This document shows positions 1 through 12,110 of a DNA stretch of 64,000 nucleotides, piece after piece. A program made the position numbers and the translations under genes. The notes beneath the pieces were generated by a model. It saw nothing but the letters and a program-made list of their open reading frames with translations, was not told the DNA's origin and did not search any database. Position 1 is the first letter of the stretch, and each line of letters starts with the position of its first letter. The stretch is taken from contig OX638370.1 in the NCBI GenBank assembly GCA_951812925.1, positions 95,122,897 to 95,186,896 on the forward strand, given 5' to 3'. This DNA is from Calliopum simillimum. Taxonomy: Eukaryota > Arthropoda > Insecta > Diptera > Lauxaniidae.

Positions 1-959
1 ACATGTTAATTTTTTCCCACGGTGCACTCATGTGTCATCGCCGATTTCTGTTAAAAATGCACTCTTTTTATTCCAAAAATTTTTAGTTCTTTACATATTT
101 CGGAATGGGTTCGGGGCATAAATTGGCAACGAACATGTGCGAAGTCACAAAAATAATACATTGCAGACGTGGCTCTGCAATGTGTGGTAATCAATCATAA
201 TCCTAAAATTGTTGTCATCCATCAAAAATGGTGTCAATGGCGATATTTTTTGACAAGCATCAGCCAGACAGACACTTTTTTACTGTGCGCTGCTTTTGCT
301 GTAGTGCAATGTGGTTGCAACAAATTAGTGCAATGAAAAAGGGTTACAATTTTGGGCTTTTTTTTATATTTTTTTTCATTTGAAATTTTTTGGTTTTATT
401 TGATTTTTTTTTTTTAATTGTATTAAATATCCCCCCTTAATGGTTCATTGATTTAAAGATATTTAGTTTTTTGATAAAAATTTTTTTTTTTAGTTTACTG
501 AAAGCCATGTATGTATGCAAACAATGAAACGCTCATATGTGTGTCATGCGCCGCTGCCCAATAATGATAATACATATGATTTTGTTTTTGTTTTTTCTGT
601 TTTTTTTTGTTTGCATAGAAGTTTACAAATTAAACCATTATAAAAATAATTTGATCTACAATAAAGATATAAGCCATTGTTTTTAATGTTGTTGTTGCTT
701 TTCTTGTCAATATTGACAATCTAGTAAACATTTTCAACGGTCACTGACTGCTATTGTCAATGTTAGAAGGAGAAAAATTAAGAGCAAACAGTGAATAAAA
801 GGAACAGGGTCTTCGATTTAAGAAAACAAAAATCATACAATTTGGGAAATGACAGCATATCTTGAACCATAGGACAAGGCCGATGGATTCGAAATATAAA
901 ATTAGTGTAACAAAAGTAATGTCATACAAATTTTGTGCCATAATGATGTGTTATTTGAT
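1..959. other. AT-rich DNA, no gene seen
   Basis: No open frame with recognisable protein similarity on either strand. The stretch has T tracts (around 360-420 and 480-490, and 596-610) and short GTT/CAA runs typical of fly intergenic or intronic DNA. No promoter or RNA gene could be supported. Confidence 0.6.
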
Positions 960-1470
960 TCCACTCAAAAATATCCATAGAATAACATCCAAAAAATAAA
1001 ATCCAATGAAAAAAATCCAAAGAATAACAAAAATAAATAAAATATCCAATAAAAAAAAATATCCCTATTCCGAAATCACACGGAAAGTATAAGCCTGCTA
1101 ATGAGCGTCTTAAGGATGTACTTAGTCGGAAATGCTGAAGGAAAATTTTAAGGATTTTCAGATGAACAATGCTATGAATATCTTTTAAATGTTAGTTCCA
1201 ATAATCATTTTCACTCAAAATAATTAACGCAAATTAATGCAATTATCCTTTAACTTTAATTTCTATTTTTATTTAGATAAGCTTTTTTTTTTAATTTTAA
1301 TACCTTAAAAATAATTAATTTCAAATTTTAATGGATTTTTTGTTTGGATTTTTATTTTTGGATGTTTTCATATTTGGATGTTTGGATATTTTATTTGGAC
1401 CTTTATTTTCGAATATTTTATTTTTGATAACATCCAAAAATAAAAAATCCAATGAAAAATATTCAGTGAA
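960..1470. repeat. degenerate CCAAAAAATAAAAT array in inverted halves
   Basis: From 960 to 1070 the sequence repeats variants of AAAATCCAATAAAAA and AACATCCAAAAAATAAA. From about 1330 to 1430 the complementary form appears (TTTGGATTTTTATTTTTGGATG), followed by the first form again to about 1460. The halves could fold back on each other. This is low-complexity repeat DNA, and the open frame crossing it on the minus strand is an AT-rich artefact. Confidence 0.55.
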
Positions 1471-1499
1471 AAACATATAAAAAATAAAATGACGTAAAA

Positions 1500-2060
1500 A
1501 CTCCCAAAAACAAAAACAAAATAACGCCCAAGTAATTTGCATACAAATTTGGGCGATAATCATTTTGGAAAATATTTTGAAAAAACGAAATAATGCCCAA
1601 AAAACCGATATAAACACCAAATTTTGGGCGTTATTTTCAAAATGATTATTTGGCCGCTATTTCTTTATTGTTTTTGGGCGTTGTTTCATATTTTTTGGGC
1701 GTTATTCCATTTTTGTTTTGGGCGTTATTACGTCATTTTATTTTTTGGGCGTTTTCGCCGAAAATAATTTGGGCGTTATTTAGTTTTATGTTTATGATCG
1801 TTATTTCGTTTCTTTATTTTAAATGAAATAACACGCAAAAAAAAAGAACAAAATAAGGCTTTATTTCGTTTTTATTTTAGACGCTATTGCGTCATTTTAT
1901 TTTTTGGGCATTGTTTCGTTTTTTTTTTTGTTTGTTTTGGTTGTTTCATTTTTGGGCGTTATTTCATTGGGCGTAATTTTTTAACTCCAAAAATAATTGG
2001 GGTGGTACTTCGTTTTCGTTTTTGGGTGTTATTTCATTGGACGTTTTTTCCTAACGACTC
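1500..2060. repeat. degenerate TTTTGGGCGTTATTTC minisatellite
   Basis: The core GGGCGTTATT or GGGCGTT recurs about ten times in plus orientation (for example at 1625, 1675, 1697, 1720, 1747, 1770 and 1955-1970). Complementary copies (AACGCCCAA, TGCCCAAAA) lie near 1525-1600. Spacing is irregular, about 15-40 bp, as in an old, slipping minisatellite. Confidence 0.65.
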
Positions 2061-2289
2061 AATTTTTCAACTTAATGCTATCAATTTCGCACCACAAAGT
2101 AAACTTTTCGTTGAAACCCGCGCAATATTTTATTAAATTCTAAGAAAATGTCACGTACTTCATATTATTACATAGCTTTTGTCACTTAGTGGACTTACTC
2201 CAAAAACTTTGCAAATTTCGAAAAATGTAACTAAGAAAAGTTGTCCCAGAAATCTTAAATTTTCCGGTATTCTACCAATTCCCGTCCAC

Positions 2290-2830
2290 ATTGTATATAT
2301 TTTTGGCTACATTTTCCATGGGAGCCTTCTGGAGAATAATAAAAAATGGTGATCGATAAACATTTTTTTCGTCTTACGGCAACTGGAAGTGTTTTTATCA
2401 AAATTTTATATGGGAACCCCGTGCGGAGAGGATTCTATGTATGTTCGGGATAGTTTTTGGTGAGTGGAATGTAATCTATGTCGATGAACATTTCTTCCAT
2501 TTCCGGGCAAATATCTTTTTTGTATCTGATCTATATGTGACCCCCTTTAAATCCTTAAGGGGTGAAAAAAGGCGGATAGAACGTTTGAGAGAATTATAGG
2601 GGAAGGGTGAATAATAATGTTCAGTAAATATTTTTTGCTTCTCCCTACAACTAAGAATTTTTTAACAAAATTTGGTATTTGATACACCTTAAGGTGTGAG
2701 TGACGAATAATGGAGGTCATTGAAAAATGCTCCCCCTGCAGAATCAAGCAGTATTTTATTAAAATAATGTACGGAAACCGCATTAGGGGAAAAGGGGGGT
2801 TGTATGTTCGGGAAAAATGTTAGGGATGAG
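2290..2830. repeat. diverged tandem module, about 100-130 bp period
   Basis: Four loosely similar blocks begin near 2345, 2480, 2610 and 2708. Each has a GAT(C/G)A.xAAACATTTxTTxC-like core, followed by a C-rich patch and then AAAATTTxxTATGGGAACCCC or AATAATGTACGGAAACCGC (2400-2420, 2755-2780). Similarity is visible by eye but low. The block looks like an old tandemly arranged repeat rather than coding DNA. Confidence 0.4.
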
Positions 2831-3185
2831 TTGGGGCCTATGGTGGATCTGATTAATTGTGATAGGAGCTTTGAAGCGTCTTAAGTGAGTTCTACGTATT
2901 ATTTTAAAACTGCCTGTGAAAGGGTTTTCAAGTTCAGCCCCGCGAATAAGGCTTAGAGGATGAATAAGAAAACGTAGTATCTGATTGAAAAAAAAAAAGA
3001 AGCGCAGAATCTGAAAAAAATAGCGCTTCGATCCTTCAAAAAAGATGCATACTGATTTCAAGAATGGAAATCCTCTTGACATTTGCTAAACATTAACTTA
3101 AGCGATAAGAAATGCTGTCATCCTCTTATCTGAAACCATCACCTCATGCGTGGAGTAACAGTTAGAGAATCTTGAAAACTCAAAT

Positions 3186-3456
3186 GATATATCGTCGGGT
3201 TAAAACTACAACTAGATATTTACATTTTTTGAATATTTGTGTTAAGTATACAGAAACATGAAAAAAAAATGGCTCTACGTTCCAGTCTAGTCAGTTTTTT
3301 TGAAATGTGATCCCTATCCAATTTTAAATAAAGCATGAAAAGCAGAAAGCTTCAAAAAACCATACAAAAAAAGAATTCCAAAAAACTTAAAACGCTTTTT
3401 TCTAAAAACATGAAAAATGTTGATGTCCAGTTGTAGTTTTAACCCGACGATATATC
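3186..3456. mobile_element. 271-bp MITE-like element with ~45-bp TIRs
   Basis: The left end, GATATATCGTCGGGTTAAAA followed by CTACAACT, is matched exactly by its reverse complement ending at 3456. Similarity continues more weakly to about 45 bp (ATATTTACATTTTT against AAAAATGTTGATGTCC). The interior has no open frame and is A-rich. Size, paired ends and lack of coding fit a non-autonomous DNA transposon. The target duplication is ambiguous because the ends contain TATATA, so no superfamily is assigned. Confidence 0.75.
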
Positions 3457-4852
3457 GCCCAGAAGACATTCAAAAATGCAAAATAGACAATAAGACTTTG
3501 TTGTTAAGGACAAGCAATGATAACATTGAAAACGTCAAAAGCTGCCCAATCTTCTTGTAGATTACTGACCCAACTTTATTGAACACTAGACCAAATCTTT
3601 GTTGGGTTTGTCCAAAATGAAAAGAATTTGAATTTCATGCAAAGAAAATTTAAAAAATTAGTAACCCTTTCCTTTATGAATTTTCGAATTAGAGCAAAAA
3701 GCTCTTAAGATCTTCATTATCATAAGTAGCGCATCATTAAGAGGAAATCCGCATTTGAGAACAAGCATCTGAAATTCTTCAAAGTCACTATATAATAAAT
3801 GACTTCCATTACAATGTGGCACAACCCAAACCATTTCCGGCAGGCATCCGTGGAAGCTTCTATATACCCAATCCTCAACCATACTACTCTTGTGGTAGAT
3901 TGTTTCTCATCAACGTTTTTAACTGTCAAACATTGATATGTCAAAAATTTTATGATTATCATCATACAATGCAGCGCATAACTTTATTATCTCTCGCTCT
4001 CTCTTTCCCTGCTTATTTCTTACACTCTTACCAATGACATTTTCTCTTTTTTGAATTTATTTGTCTGATTTGTTCAATTTTATTTTGATTAATAGTTTTG
4101 CGCAGTTTTTGACATTTGTGCTTGTCATACGCAGACAACATGGCTGCAGTAGCAGCAGCAGTAGCAGCATCACCAGCAGCATAGGGTGGTACGGTTACGC
4201 GTATTTCATTTAATACGAAATTACGTTGCTTTGGAAATGAAAGAAGAGAGCGGAAAAAATCATAACTAATTTTCATATTATTGCGCGCATGGTAAAAATC
4301 ATTTTCCGGCAGCTTTCATATTCAAATTGAAAAAAAAAAAACAACGCTGATTACAAGCAGCTGTTTTGTTTCAAAGACCAAGCGAGACTCTGCTGCTGCG
4401 GCGTTTTTGCATAAATTTTATTTCCGTTGCGCAATTTATTAATTTCACTGGCTCCATTATTAATGCCTGTGTCATATTGGTGTAAATGTTTTGGTGCATT
4501 TTATTACAAACAACGGATATTCATTACAAATTAGTTGAGCTTTTAAGGGGAGACCTACAGGCGAAAATGCAAAACAATTTAAAATATGGCTCGAAGGAAA
4601 TAATAAAGTTAAGAAAAAAAAAACAGATATCAATTACTGACAATTATTAAAAACAAAAACAACCAATAGAAAATTTTATAAAAAATAGCTTACGTATTTG
4701 TGGCTTTGTTATTTGCTCGAAAAATTTTGGCCGTTCCCAACCGTTAAGTTTGGGTATTCATTCTGAAAAGACAAAAAAGTTATGAGCAAAAAACATGCTT
4801 TTGTACTTGTCTATTTGTTCGATAAAAAATCGAATGGTCTTGCTCCAGTGAA
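3457..4852. other. no gene seen; CAG-rich patch
   Basis: Only short, compositionally uninteresting open frames occur. A GCAGTAGCAGCAGCAGTAGC patch near 4144-4183 resembles opa-type trinucleotide runs common in fly non-coding DNA. I find no splice-flanked exon with family similarity. Confidence 0.5.
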
Positions 4853-4988
4853 TTCGGGCTTAGCCTTTCTCTCCTTGGTCTTCTCACAAGACTTTTACCA
4901 TCTTTTCTGACGAGTCCAAGTTTAATTTATGCGGATCGAGTGGAAACAGTTTTATAAGAAGACCAAGGAGAAAAAGGCTAAGCCCGAA
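4853..4988. repeat. 32-bp inverted duplication of transposase coding DNA
   Basis: 4853-4884 is the reverse complement of 4957-4988 with one mismatch. The right arm is genuine Tc1-type coding sequence (an RRPRRKRLSPKYT stretch). The left arm sits where upstream transposase codons should be, so it is a copied inverted segment at the truncation point rather than an element terminus. A template-switch repair event is the simplest reading. Confidence 0.8.
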
Positions 4989-5460
4989 ATATACAAGAGG
5001 AACTGTCTAGCATAGAGGTTGTAGAATCATGGTGTGGGGATGCATCTCTGCGCAAGGAATCGGTTCAATTCAAAGTGTTGAAGGCATTATGAAGTCTAAT
5101 GATTATAAAAGCATACTACAAAATACTATGATGCCATATGCAACTTGAAAAATGACACTAAAATGGATATTCCTGCATGATAACAACCCTAAGCACACGT
5201 CGAAAGTGGTAAAAGATTGGATAAAATGACAAAATATCGATGTTCATCAATTCCCCGCGGAGTCGCCAGATCCAAACCCAATCAAATCGTCAAGTGACGA
5301 AAATGCATTGCTTATTATGCAATCAAAAATTTAGAAAACAGGATGAGTTGTTTAATGAAGTTAAAAAACGGTAGCAGGTCATTCCGCACTTATTTGAAAA
5401 TAGTTTTATCGCATCCATGCCAAAAAGATGCACTGCTATTATAAAAAACAGGGGTAATTC
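4886..5460 (+). pseudogene. Tc1-like transposase relic (catalytic domain)
   Basis: Translated in the plus frames, this stretch gives the Tc1-family catalytic signature. There is TIFSDESKFNL with the first acidic residue (about 4891-4930), then IMVWGCIS (near 5026-5051), DNNPKHTSKVVKDW with the second acidic residue (5179-5220), and a tryptophan-less, damaged SPDPNPI region where the third should follow. The coding frame carries several stops, for example after TRGTV near 5008, inside YAT* near 5147 and after WIK near 5227. The N-terminal DNA-binding half is absent; the sequence begins at the inverted duplication. In intact relatives this enzyme cuts and pastes the element at TA sites. This copy cannot encode a working protein. 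Confidence 0.88.
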
Positions 5461-5506
5461 CATTAAATATTAATTGTTTTAGTTATTAATTTTTAATTTA
5501 GATTAA

Positions 5507-5730
5507 TAGTTGCAAATGTTTTGCACAGCCAATACCAATACATTTTTATATTGCACTTAAGTTTTAGTTTTGTGTTAGTGAAGTATGGACTTTTTATTTT
5601 TGTTTTATAAACAACAATATAAATGACATAAAACCTCATACCAAGTATTTTATTTGCATCTGTTTAAGTGGCCGAAAACTGGTGATTCAGTTTCAAGTGT
5701 TTTTGGTTGCAAATGTTATGCACAGCACTG
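5507..5730. mobile_element. right inverted repeat of the Tc1-like element, IR/DR type
   Basis: TTGCAAATGTTTTGCACAGC (from about 5508) and TTGCAAATGTTATGCACAGC (about 5708-5727) are near-identical direct repeats roughly 200 bp apart. The outer one ends in ...GCACTG at 5730, followed by TA. Read inward from the end this is CAGTGCTGTGC, the CAGT-type Tc1 terminus. Two direct repeats within a long terminal repeat match the IR/DR arrangement known from several Tc1 subfamilies. No matching left end is present, so the element is 5'-truncated. Confidence 0.75.
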
Positions 5731-5732
5731 TA

Positions 5733-6735
5733 CTTCAAACCATAAAGATGTCTAGCAATCAAGAAAAAACGCGAACTTATTTTGTACACTTACCTGAAAA
5801 TACCAGAATTAAAATATTCAGCCATAGCTAAAAAAACAGGTACATCAAAAATCACTGTCCAAAGGGTCAGGTAGAAAAACCAGTATAGACCAGTATAGAA
5901 GCGCCTTTTAAAGCAAAATCCCAACACTTCAGAGCGAGATATGGCTGCCAGAGCAGGAACCTCAAAATCGTCTATAAACAGACTAAAGAAAAAACTTAAG
6001 CTAAAGACTTACAGAGTACAAAGAGTGTCAGACCGTTCCGATGAAAAGCAGTTAGAGGCTCAAAAGCGAGCTCGAAAGATATATGTCGGTTACCTGACTG
6101 AATTTGACTGCTGCATAATGGACGATGAAAAATACGTTAAGGCAGATTTTGAACAGCTACCAGGATACGAATTTTATACCTGTTCGGAGAAGGGGCCGGT
6201 ACAAAGCAAATTTAAAGAGAAGAAAATTACAAAATTTCCCAAGCGTACATGTATATGGTTTGGCAGGCCATATGCACCTGCGGTCTGAGAAACCATTTTT
6301 TTTGTAACACAAGGCGCAATTAACTCGAAAATTTATGTTGATGAATGCCTTCAAAAACGTATTTTGCCATTTATTCGTGAGCACGGGGGTACTGTAATAC
6401 TCCGGCCTGATTTAGCAACCTCTCACTACTATAGAGCCACCATGGAATGGTACAGTAGCAATAATGTAAATTTTGTTCCCAAAAATGCGAATCCACCTAA
6501 ATGCCCAGAGCTTCGACCTATTGAGAGATATTGGGCTCTAATGAAATCAGATCTTAGGAAGAGTAAAAGTACTGCAAAAAATTTAAAAGATTTCAGAAAT
6601 AAATGGCGAAGGTCGTACGGTACTGTCGACGAAACAACTGTACAAAACTTAATGAAGGGTCTTAAGAAAAAAGTAAAATATTTTTATATAAAATAAATAT
6701 TTGTTAATAGTGTAAGGTTATTTATGTTTGTTATA
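5733..6735 (+). mobile_element. DD37E element copy 1, both ends lost
   Basis: This segment aligns by eye with the complete element at 41169-42446 from the 5' leader through the region after the stop codon (to TTTGTTATAC). It is bounded on the left by the TA next to the Tc1-like terminus. On the right, at TA (6734-6735), it changes abruptly to unrelated DNA beginning CAGCCC. Neither AGGA-type terminus of the family is present. The TA boundaries suggest later insertions of TA-targeting elements split it. Confidence 0.7.
5748..6696 (+). pseudogene. DD37E transposase, frameshifted
   Basis: IS630/Tc1/mariner-superfamily transposase. An ATG at 5748 starts the N-terminal segment (SSNQEK...), which hits a stop after about 27 codons and has lost about 40 bp relative to the copy at 41.3 kb. 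From 5941 the frame is open for 115 codons, including the second helix-turn-helix region (GTSKSSINRLKKKLKLK) and the first catalytic Asp in CIMDDEKYV. A frameshift near 6250 ends it. The C-terminal 110 codons (6364-6696) carry the second Asp (RPDLATSHY) and the final Glu (LRPIERYW). I count 37 residues between them, which gives DD37E, a group described in mosquitoes. All three catalytic residues survive but the frame is broken. Confidence 0.85.
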
Positions 6736-6828
6736 CAGCCCAAGAAAATAAGACGAAAAAAGAGCTGCTGTGCGAAAAAATTTCAAGTGAATTTTTTTCA
6801 CCGGAATTATATTTATTTATGCATGGTT

Positions 6829-7812
6829 AATAATGTGTAAAAAGTCCATTGAAGTTCATTGTGCGCATAAAAAGTTATTCAGGCTCAAAGGTCGCTAAAA
6901 TCAGTTTTTTGCAAATATCTCGCTAACGCAAACATTTACAGAAAAATTTTTCTCCACAATTTTGTAACACACAAAATTTCCTATTATGTAAAAGATGCAA
7001 AAAATGTTTTCGTTCAGCTTATAGTTTAGGAGATAACCCAATTCAAAAAGTTGTGCACAGTTTTTTTATGTAAATGCTACGTATAAGTTAATATTAAAAT
7101 ATCTTACTTTTAAAATTGCGAATACTCTTTAACGAAGAGTCGTACAAAACAAAATTAAAAAACCGTTCAAAAGATAATTGGATTCTGTATACATCGTATT
7201 AAATTTTTTTTGGAGCGACTCATGGTCCAAAAGATATTCTTTAAAAACCGTTAAGGTTTCGAAAAAAACTGGGTTTGAAGGATATCTCTGAAACGGTAAG
7301 TCATACGACAAAAAGCAACAGCCATTGTTGCCATTGCTTTTAATCGTATGACTTACCGTTTCAGAGATATCCTTCAAAAACCAGTATTTCGAAACCTTAA
7401 CGGTTTTCGAAGAATATCTTTTAGATCATGATTGGCTCCAAAAAAAAAATTAATACGGCGTATACAGAATCCAATTATCTTTTCAACGGTTTTTTAAGTT
7501 TTTTTGTACGACTCCTCGTTAAAGAGTATTCGCAATTTTAAAAGTAAGATATTTTAATATGAACTTATACATAGCATTTACATATAAAAACTGTGCACAA
7601 CTTTTTAAATTGGGTTATCTCTTAAACTATTAGCTACACGAAAACATTTTTAAATAGGAAATTTCCTGTGGTACAAAATTGTGGAGAAAAATTTTTCTGT
7701 AAAAGTTTGCGTTAGCGAGACATTTGCAAAAAACTGATTTTAGCGACCTTTGAGCCTGAATAACTTTTTATGCGCACAATGGACTTCAATGGACTTTTTA
7801 CACATTATATTG
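6829..7812. repeat. ~980-bp foldback palindrome without coding capacity
   Basis: The left arm (from AATGTGTAAAAAGTCC) and right arm (ending GGACTTTTTACACATT) are inverted copies of about 490 bp with only a ~15-bp centre near 7319-7333. Arms differ at scattered bases and small indels. A CTGAAACGGTAAGTCATACG stretch and its complement lie next to the centre. The minus-strand open frame inside is a by-product of the palindrome. It is a non-autonomous foldback or hairpin element, family not known to me. Confidence 0.85.
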
Positions 7813-7990
7813 GGAGATGTTTAAATAGTAAAAAAATACTGAAATTATTGTATAAATAATGGGAAATGGGATCTTCATTTTCCTTTGCTTACTATAGCAT
7901 CCGTTGAGATGAGAATGGACCCATGTTTTTGCTCAATTCGTCGACTGTATCAAGGATGTAAGTGCAGAGCAAAAGTGAGCCAATTTTGGC

Positions 7991-8224
7991 TCGCCTACAA
8001 CAACAAGAATATTTTAATATTTTGCAAACTTCGCATAATTACAACAATCACAGAAATAATTTTTGTTGTTATTTTTTGAGCTCCTCAAAATTTCGCGGAA
8101 TTAAAACATTTCTGAAAAATTGTTTTTGTTGTTTTGCATGAAAAAAATAACAAACAATTTTTCATGTGTGTTGTAGTCCTCAAAAATTTTAAAAATTATT
8201 AAAATATTGTTGTTGTTGTAAGCG
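7991..8224. repeat. ~230-bp inverted repeat with GTT/AAC-rich arms
   Basis: TCGCCTACAACAACAAGAAT at the left matches the complement of ATTGTTGTTGTTGTAAGCGA at the right, both next to an AATATTTTAAT stretch. A smaller hairpin (GAAAAATTGTTTTTGTT against AACAAACAATTTTTC) lies near the centre. This may be a small MITE, though the simple composition makes the call uncertain. Confidence 0.5.
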
Positions 8225-11129
8225 AACCACCAAAAAAACAACAAAAATCAGTTTTTCTTATTGTTGTACTTCGAGGAATTTGAAGTTATTGTAAAATCGA
8301 TAATTTTGCGCTGACTGCGCTTAGCTCAGTTATCTTAAAACGCTGCCACCCTTGGATTGTAGGACAGTCACTCAAAATGATATGATCAGGTCTGTTCCGC
8401 AATCCGTGTAGTTCCAATCACTTTTTATTTAGGAGGGTTTTTCATAATTTAATAATAATTTCATAATAAATTTGATTCGCAAAACAAAATTGAAAAAATC
8501 TTGCAGTGGAAACATACAAAAACAGAGTAATGTAAATATTGGTAGCTTCGACACAACTCCGTTCTCTATCGATAGATTTTCTTCACATATACTTTTTATC
8601 TTCTCAAACGTGCAATGTTTTGTTTCCAAATAAAAAAGAGTTTTTAGTTAGTTTTTCTACTTTATCGTCTTCTGTAAATGCATAGAATTTTTTATTTTTT
8701 TTTTTTTCATATAAAACTCAGAGAAATTAATGAAATGGACAATATTTTTGGTACATGTGTTTACTTTGACAACTGGTTTGACAGCTATTTCACTAAGATA
8801 TTCTATAACTCTATAAAAAAACACAGTATTTTAGTCTATTATACTAATATCACTAATTAGAAAAAAATTTACAAGACAGCTATTGGAAACTTGCTTACCT
8901 TAAATTTAATGTCTTGTGATGTCCAACTGGGCGTTTTCGTCTTTAGATATGTCGAACGTGACAATCGAACACATTAAAAGTAAAAAAAAGTAAAAATAAA
9001 ACGGATTTTTTAATAGGCTTAACTTACAGCTCTTTATTAACGCTATAATTAGTGAAATGTTGATTTTGGGCAATTATCTCAAGATAATTGCAAATAACCA
9101 AGGCGTTCGCACGGCACAAAAACAAAATTGGCTTTCGCGGCCCACAACTCATGAGCCAATTTTAGAATGTTGTGCATTGATGCCTCTTCAAAATGTTTTT
9201 GATTTTACCCAAAAATGATTTATACTTTTTTTATAATTTAATTTTAATCTCAGTCGCACGGGACGTGTCGCATGGGACATTTTTTTCCACTATACAAATT
9301 TTAAATTGAAAATCTTACAAATAACCAAATTCCCTCTTAAAAATCTAGAAGTCGAATTTTTTTATGTTTTGTTTTATTTCTTTTTTTTTCAGTTTCAGCT
9401 ACTACTGCTGCTGGCATTACTTATTGTCATGGTAAATTCCAATAAGAAAACAAAGTGTGAGGTTCTCTTTATAATAAAATTATAATGAATTGCGTTTTGT
9501 AGATCATTGGCATGGTTGACCTATTTCTGATTTAATTTCTAATGGCGCTTGAAATAAGAAAACATTGTGTCACACATGTTTGATGAGAAATTTTTCTTGT
9601 AGGAAAAGAAATACGAGTACATATGAAAAATTTATGATTTTTTGTTTCTACTCATTAATTTTATTACACATTTTCAAGATGATTCAGAACATTATAAAAC
9701 GGAGCTTAATTTGAAAACAAAAATGTGTAAGTCGTATAAATTTCTCAGTGCTTTTCAAAGCAGAAGTTAAATTTATTTTTTGGAAAGATGTCTATATAAA
9801 TATCAAGTTTGAGACAGTGCATTGTAAAACTTGTCTTAAGGCAAGGCAACCTTTTAATATATCATAAAAGCAAAACCTATCCAAAGGTATATGAAAAAAC
9901 AGTGACTACAAAAACATCAGTGCAACAAAAACATTTAACTCAAATTAAACTTGTGGCAAAAGTCACAAACAACAACAACAAATGGCACAAAAAATTATGG
10001 TATGTGCGCCTAAAACCTACGCAATGCAAAATACACGTAATTACGCTTAACTCTATCCCTCACAGCCAGATGACGTTGAAGTTGGTGGAGTCTCAAAAAC
10101 ATCATTGCAGCCCATTCATTATGTCAAACCTGGCAGCAGCAGCAATGCGTTTGCGGGCAATGAATGTGTGGTACCTACACATCCCAATTGAATGTACGCT
10201 GCTGCGCCTGCGTAGAACCAACAGAGTTCCTGTTGCATTCAGTTGAACTGCTGCATCATTAGTTAGACAACATAAATGACTGCAGCGCACAAAATTAAGT
10301 TGCATCGCTTGTTGTTGCTGTTTCAGTTGATGCCCAAAGCAGAATTCTTGCTGCTGCTGATCCACTACTCCAGCACTGTCTTGCTGCTGCCCATTGGCTA
10401 CTTGACCAATTAACATATTAATTGTTGCCAATTGCCGAGTTCAATGTAAGAAGAAAAAATGCTGTAGGCTCTTGACAGAGCAGACGACATTCAGCCTCTT
10501 ATGCTTCCTAGTGAACCTCCACAATTCTGTCTGTCTATCTATCTGTGAGCCTGGAATATCTTATCTTAGACTGGAAATCGATTTAGCCGTTAAAGTTTAA
10601 CGTTGCATCGCATAATTTGATAATAAATTATAATTAATGTTGAATTTGTTAAAGAAATTTGCTGCTGCGTTTGAATTGCTTTTAGTGCAACCAATTGCAT
10701 TATTAGGGTGCTATTTTATGCTCTGAATGAATATAATTATTTGCTTGAGGTCTTTGATTTATTTTTAGAATCAAGGAAATTTTGTAATAATTCTTTTGGT
10801 CGGTGAAGAAATTATATTTAACTTGACTAGCTTTAGATAATGCACAGTTTGTCATCACGAAACTTGGTTGTTTCCATTATATCAGAGCTTGTAAAGTTTA
10901 AATCTAAAGATTTTTTTGTAACTTTTATCATACAGAATTTTTTTAAAAATTTTCCTTATGTTTTTTTTTTTTTTTTTTTTTCCTAAAACTACAAAAAACA
11001 ATTTAATAAGATTGAGAAAAAAAACTTTTAAGGATAACAGTTAAAAAAACAAACAATTCAAACAACTTTTTCAATGAACTTTTAAGGATAAGAGAAGCCA
11101 AAAAACATAAAAAAAATTATTTTATTTAC
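8225..11129. other. no gene seen; CAG/CTG-rich patch at 10.1-10.4 kb
   Basis: Two overlapping open frames (plus 9809-10246, minus 10102-10431) occur where CTGCTG and CAGCAG triplets are frequent. Their translations have Gln and Ala runs but no family resemblance or domain, and I do not call them genes. A run of about 24 T occurs near 10960. The remainder is AT-rich without supported RNA genes. Confidence 0.5.
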
Positions 11130-12110
11130 TATACAGAGTGTATTTCATAAGGCTACGAAGCTTCTGGGAGGTGACAGAGGAGGCCTAGACTAACAAAAAA
11201 TTGCACATGGAGGGGGGTCTCAAATGTACCCCTGAGCAGTTCAGGGTTAAAACTCATTTTGTAATTTGTTTTAGAAAAAAAATGTTCCTAGATCACCCTA
11301 ACGTTTCAGAGAAAACATTTCTATGGCGAAGTTTTAGGGAGGGGGTCTAAAATGTACCCCAGAGGAGTTCTAGGGTTGAAACTGATTTTCTGACTTGTTT
11401 CAGAAAAAAAATGTTCTTCGATCACCCTAACGTTTTAGAGAAAACATTTTTATGGCAAAGTTTTAGTTAGTTGTAAGAGCTTTCAGATAGTTTATATGGT
11501 TAATAGGGTATAAAAAGATTTTGCAAAGTTCTGGACCTTTAAAGTTGATATTTTAATTTTTTTCCCAATTTTTTGACTTTGGCGGCCATTTTAGTATGAA
11601 AAAGGTCTTAGTAATATATCTTTTTTTAGTTTTTTTGAAATTCTCGTTCAATTTTGTTTAGTACACTTGCTATACCATTTTTATTGATTGATGTCAGAAA
11701 AAAATTATTTTTTATGTAACTCACGGGTTACTCGAGCTGCACGCGCTACCCTTTATCTACTGGAGCTTTCAAACGGATTGTTCTTGAAAAGTATTTTTTT
11801 CTGACATCAATTAAAAAAATTAGTATGACAAATGTACTTCCAAATTAAAGAAAATTGAACGAAAATTTCAAAAAAAAACTATAAAAGGATATATTACTAA
11901 GACCGCCAAAGTCAAAAAATTGAGAAAACAAATTAAAATATCAAGTTTTAACTTTGCGAAATCCTTTTAAACCCTAAAAACCATATACACTTTCTGGAAG
12001 CTCTTACAATTTACTAAAATTTCGCCATAGAAATGTTTTCTCTGAAACCCTACAGATCTTCATCATCATCTCCCAGAAGCTTCGTCACCTTATGCAATAC
12101 ATCCTGTATA
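11130..12110. mobile_element. ~980-bp foldback element with CAG-type ends
   Basis: The ends are TATACAGAGTGTATTTCATA and, as complement on the right, TATACAGGATGTATTGCATA. Both run on through AAGG.(T/G)ACGAAGCTTCTGGGAG. The element proper probably begins CAG and is flanked by TA/TATA, as for Tc1/mariner-type targets. The left arm contains a 127-bp tandem duplication (units start at about 11214 and 11341) that the right arm lacks. The central part differs between arms. No open frame of note. A diverged relative lies at 24.0-24.7 kb. Confidence 0.8.

Noticed and set aside
8290..8400. Minus-strand peptide LRNRPDHIILSDCPTIQGWQ resembling a LINE C-terminal Cys motif
   Set aside because: Too short and isolated to assign; no neighbouring LINE domain.
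9809..10431. Overlapping 145- and 109-codon open frames on opposite strands
   Set aside because: The CAG/CTG-rich composition keeps both strands open. There is no domain, no family likeness and no codon signal that favours one strand.
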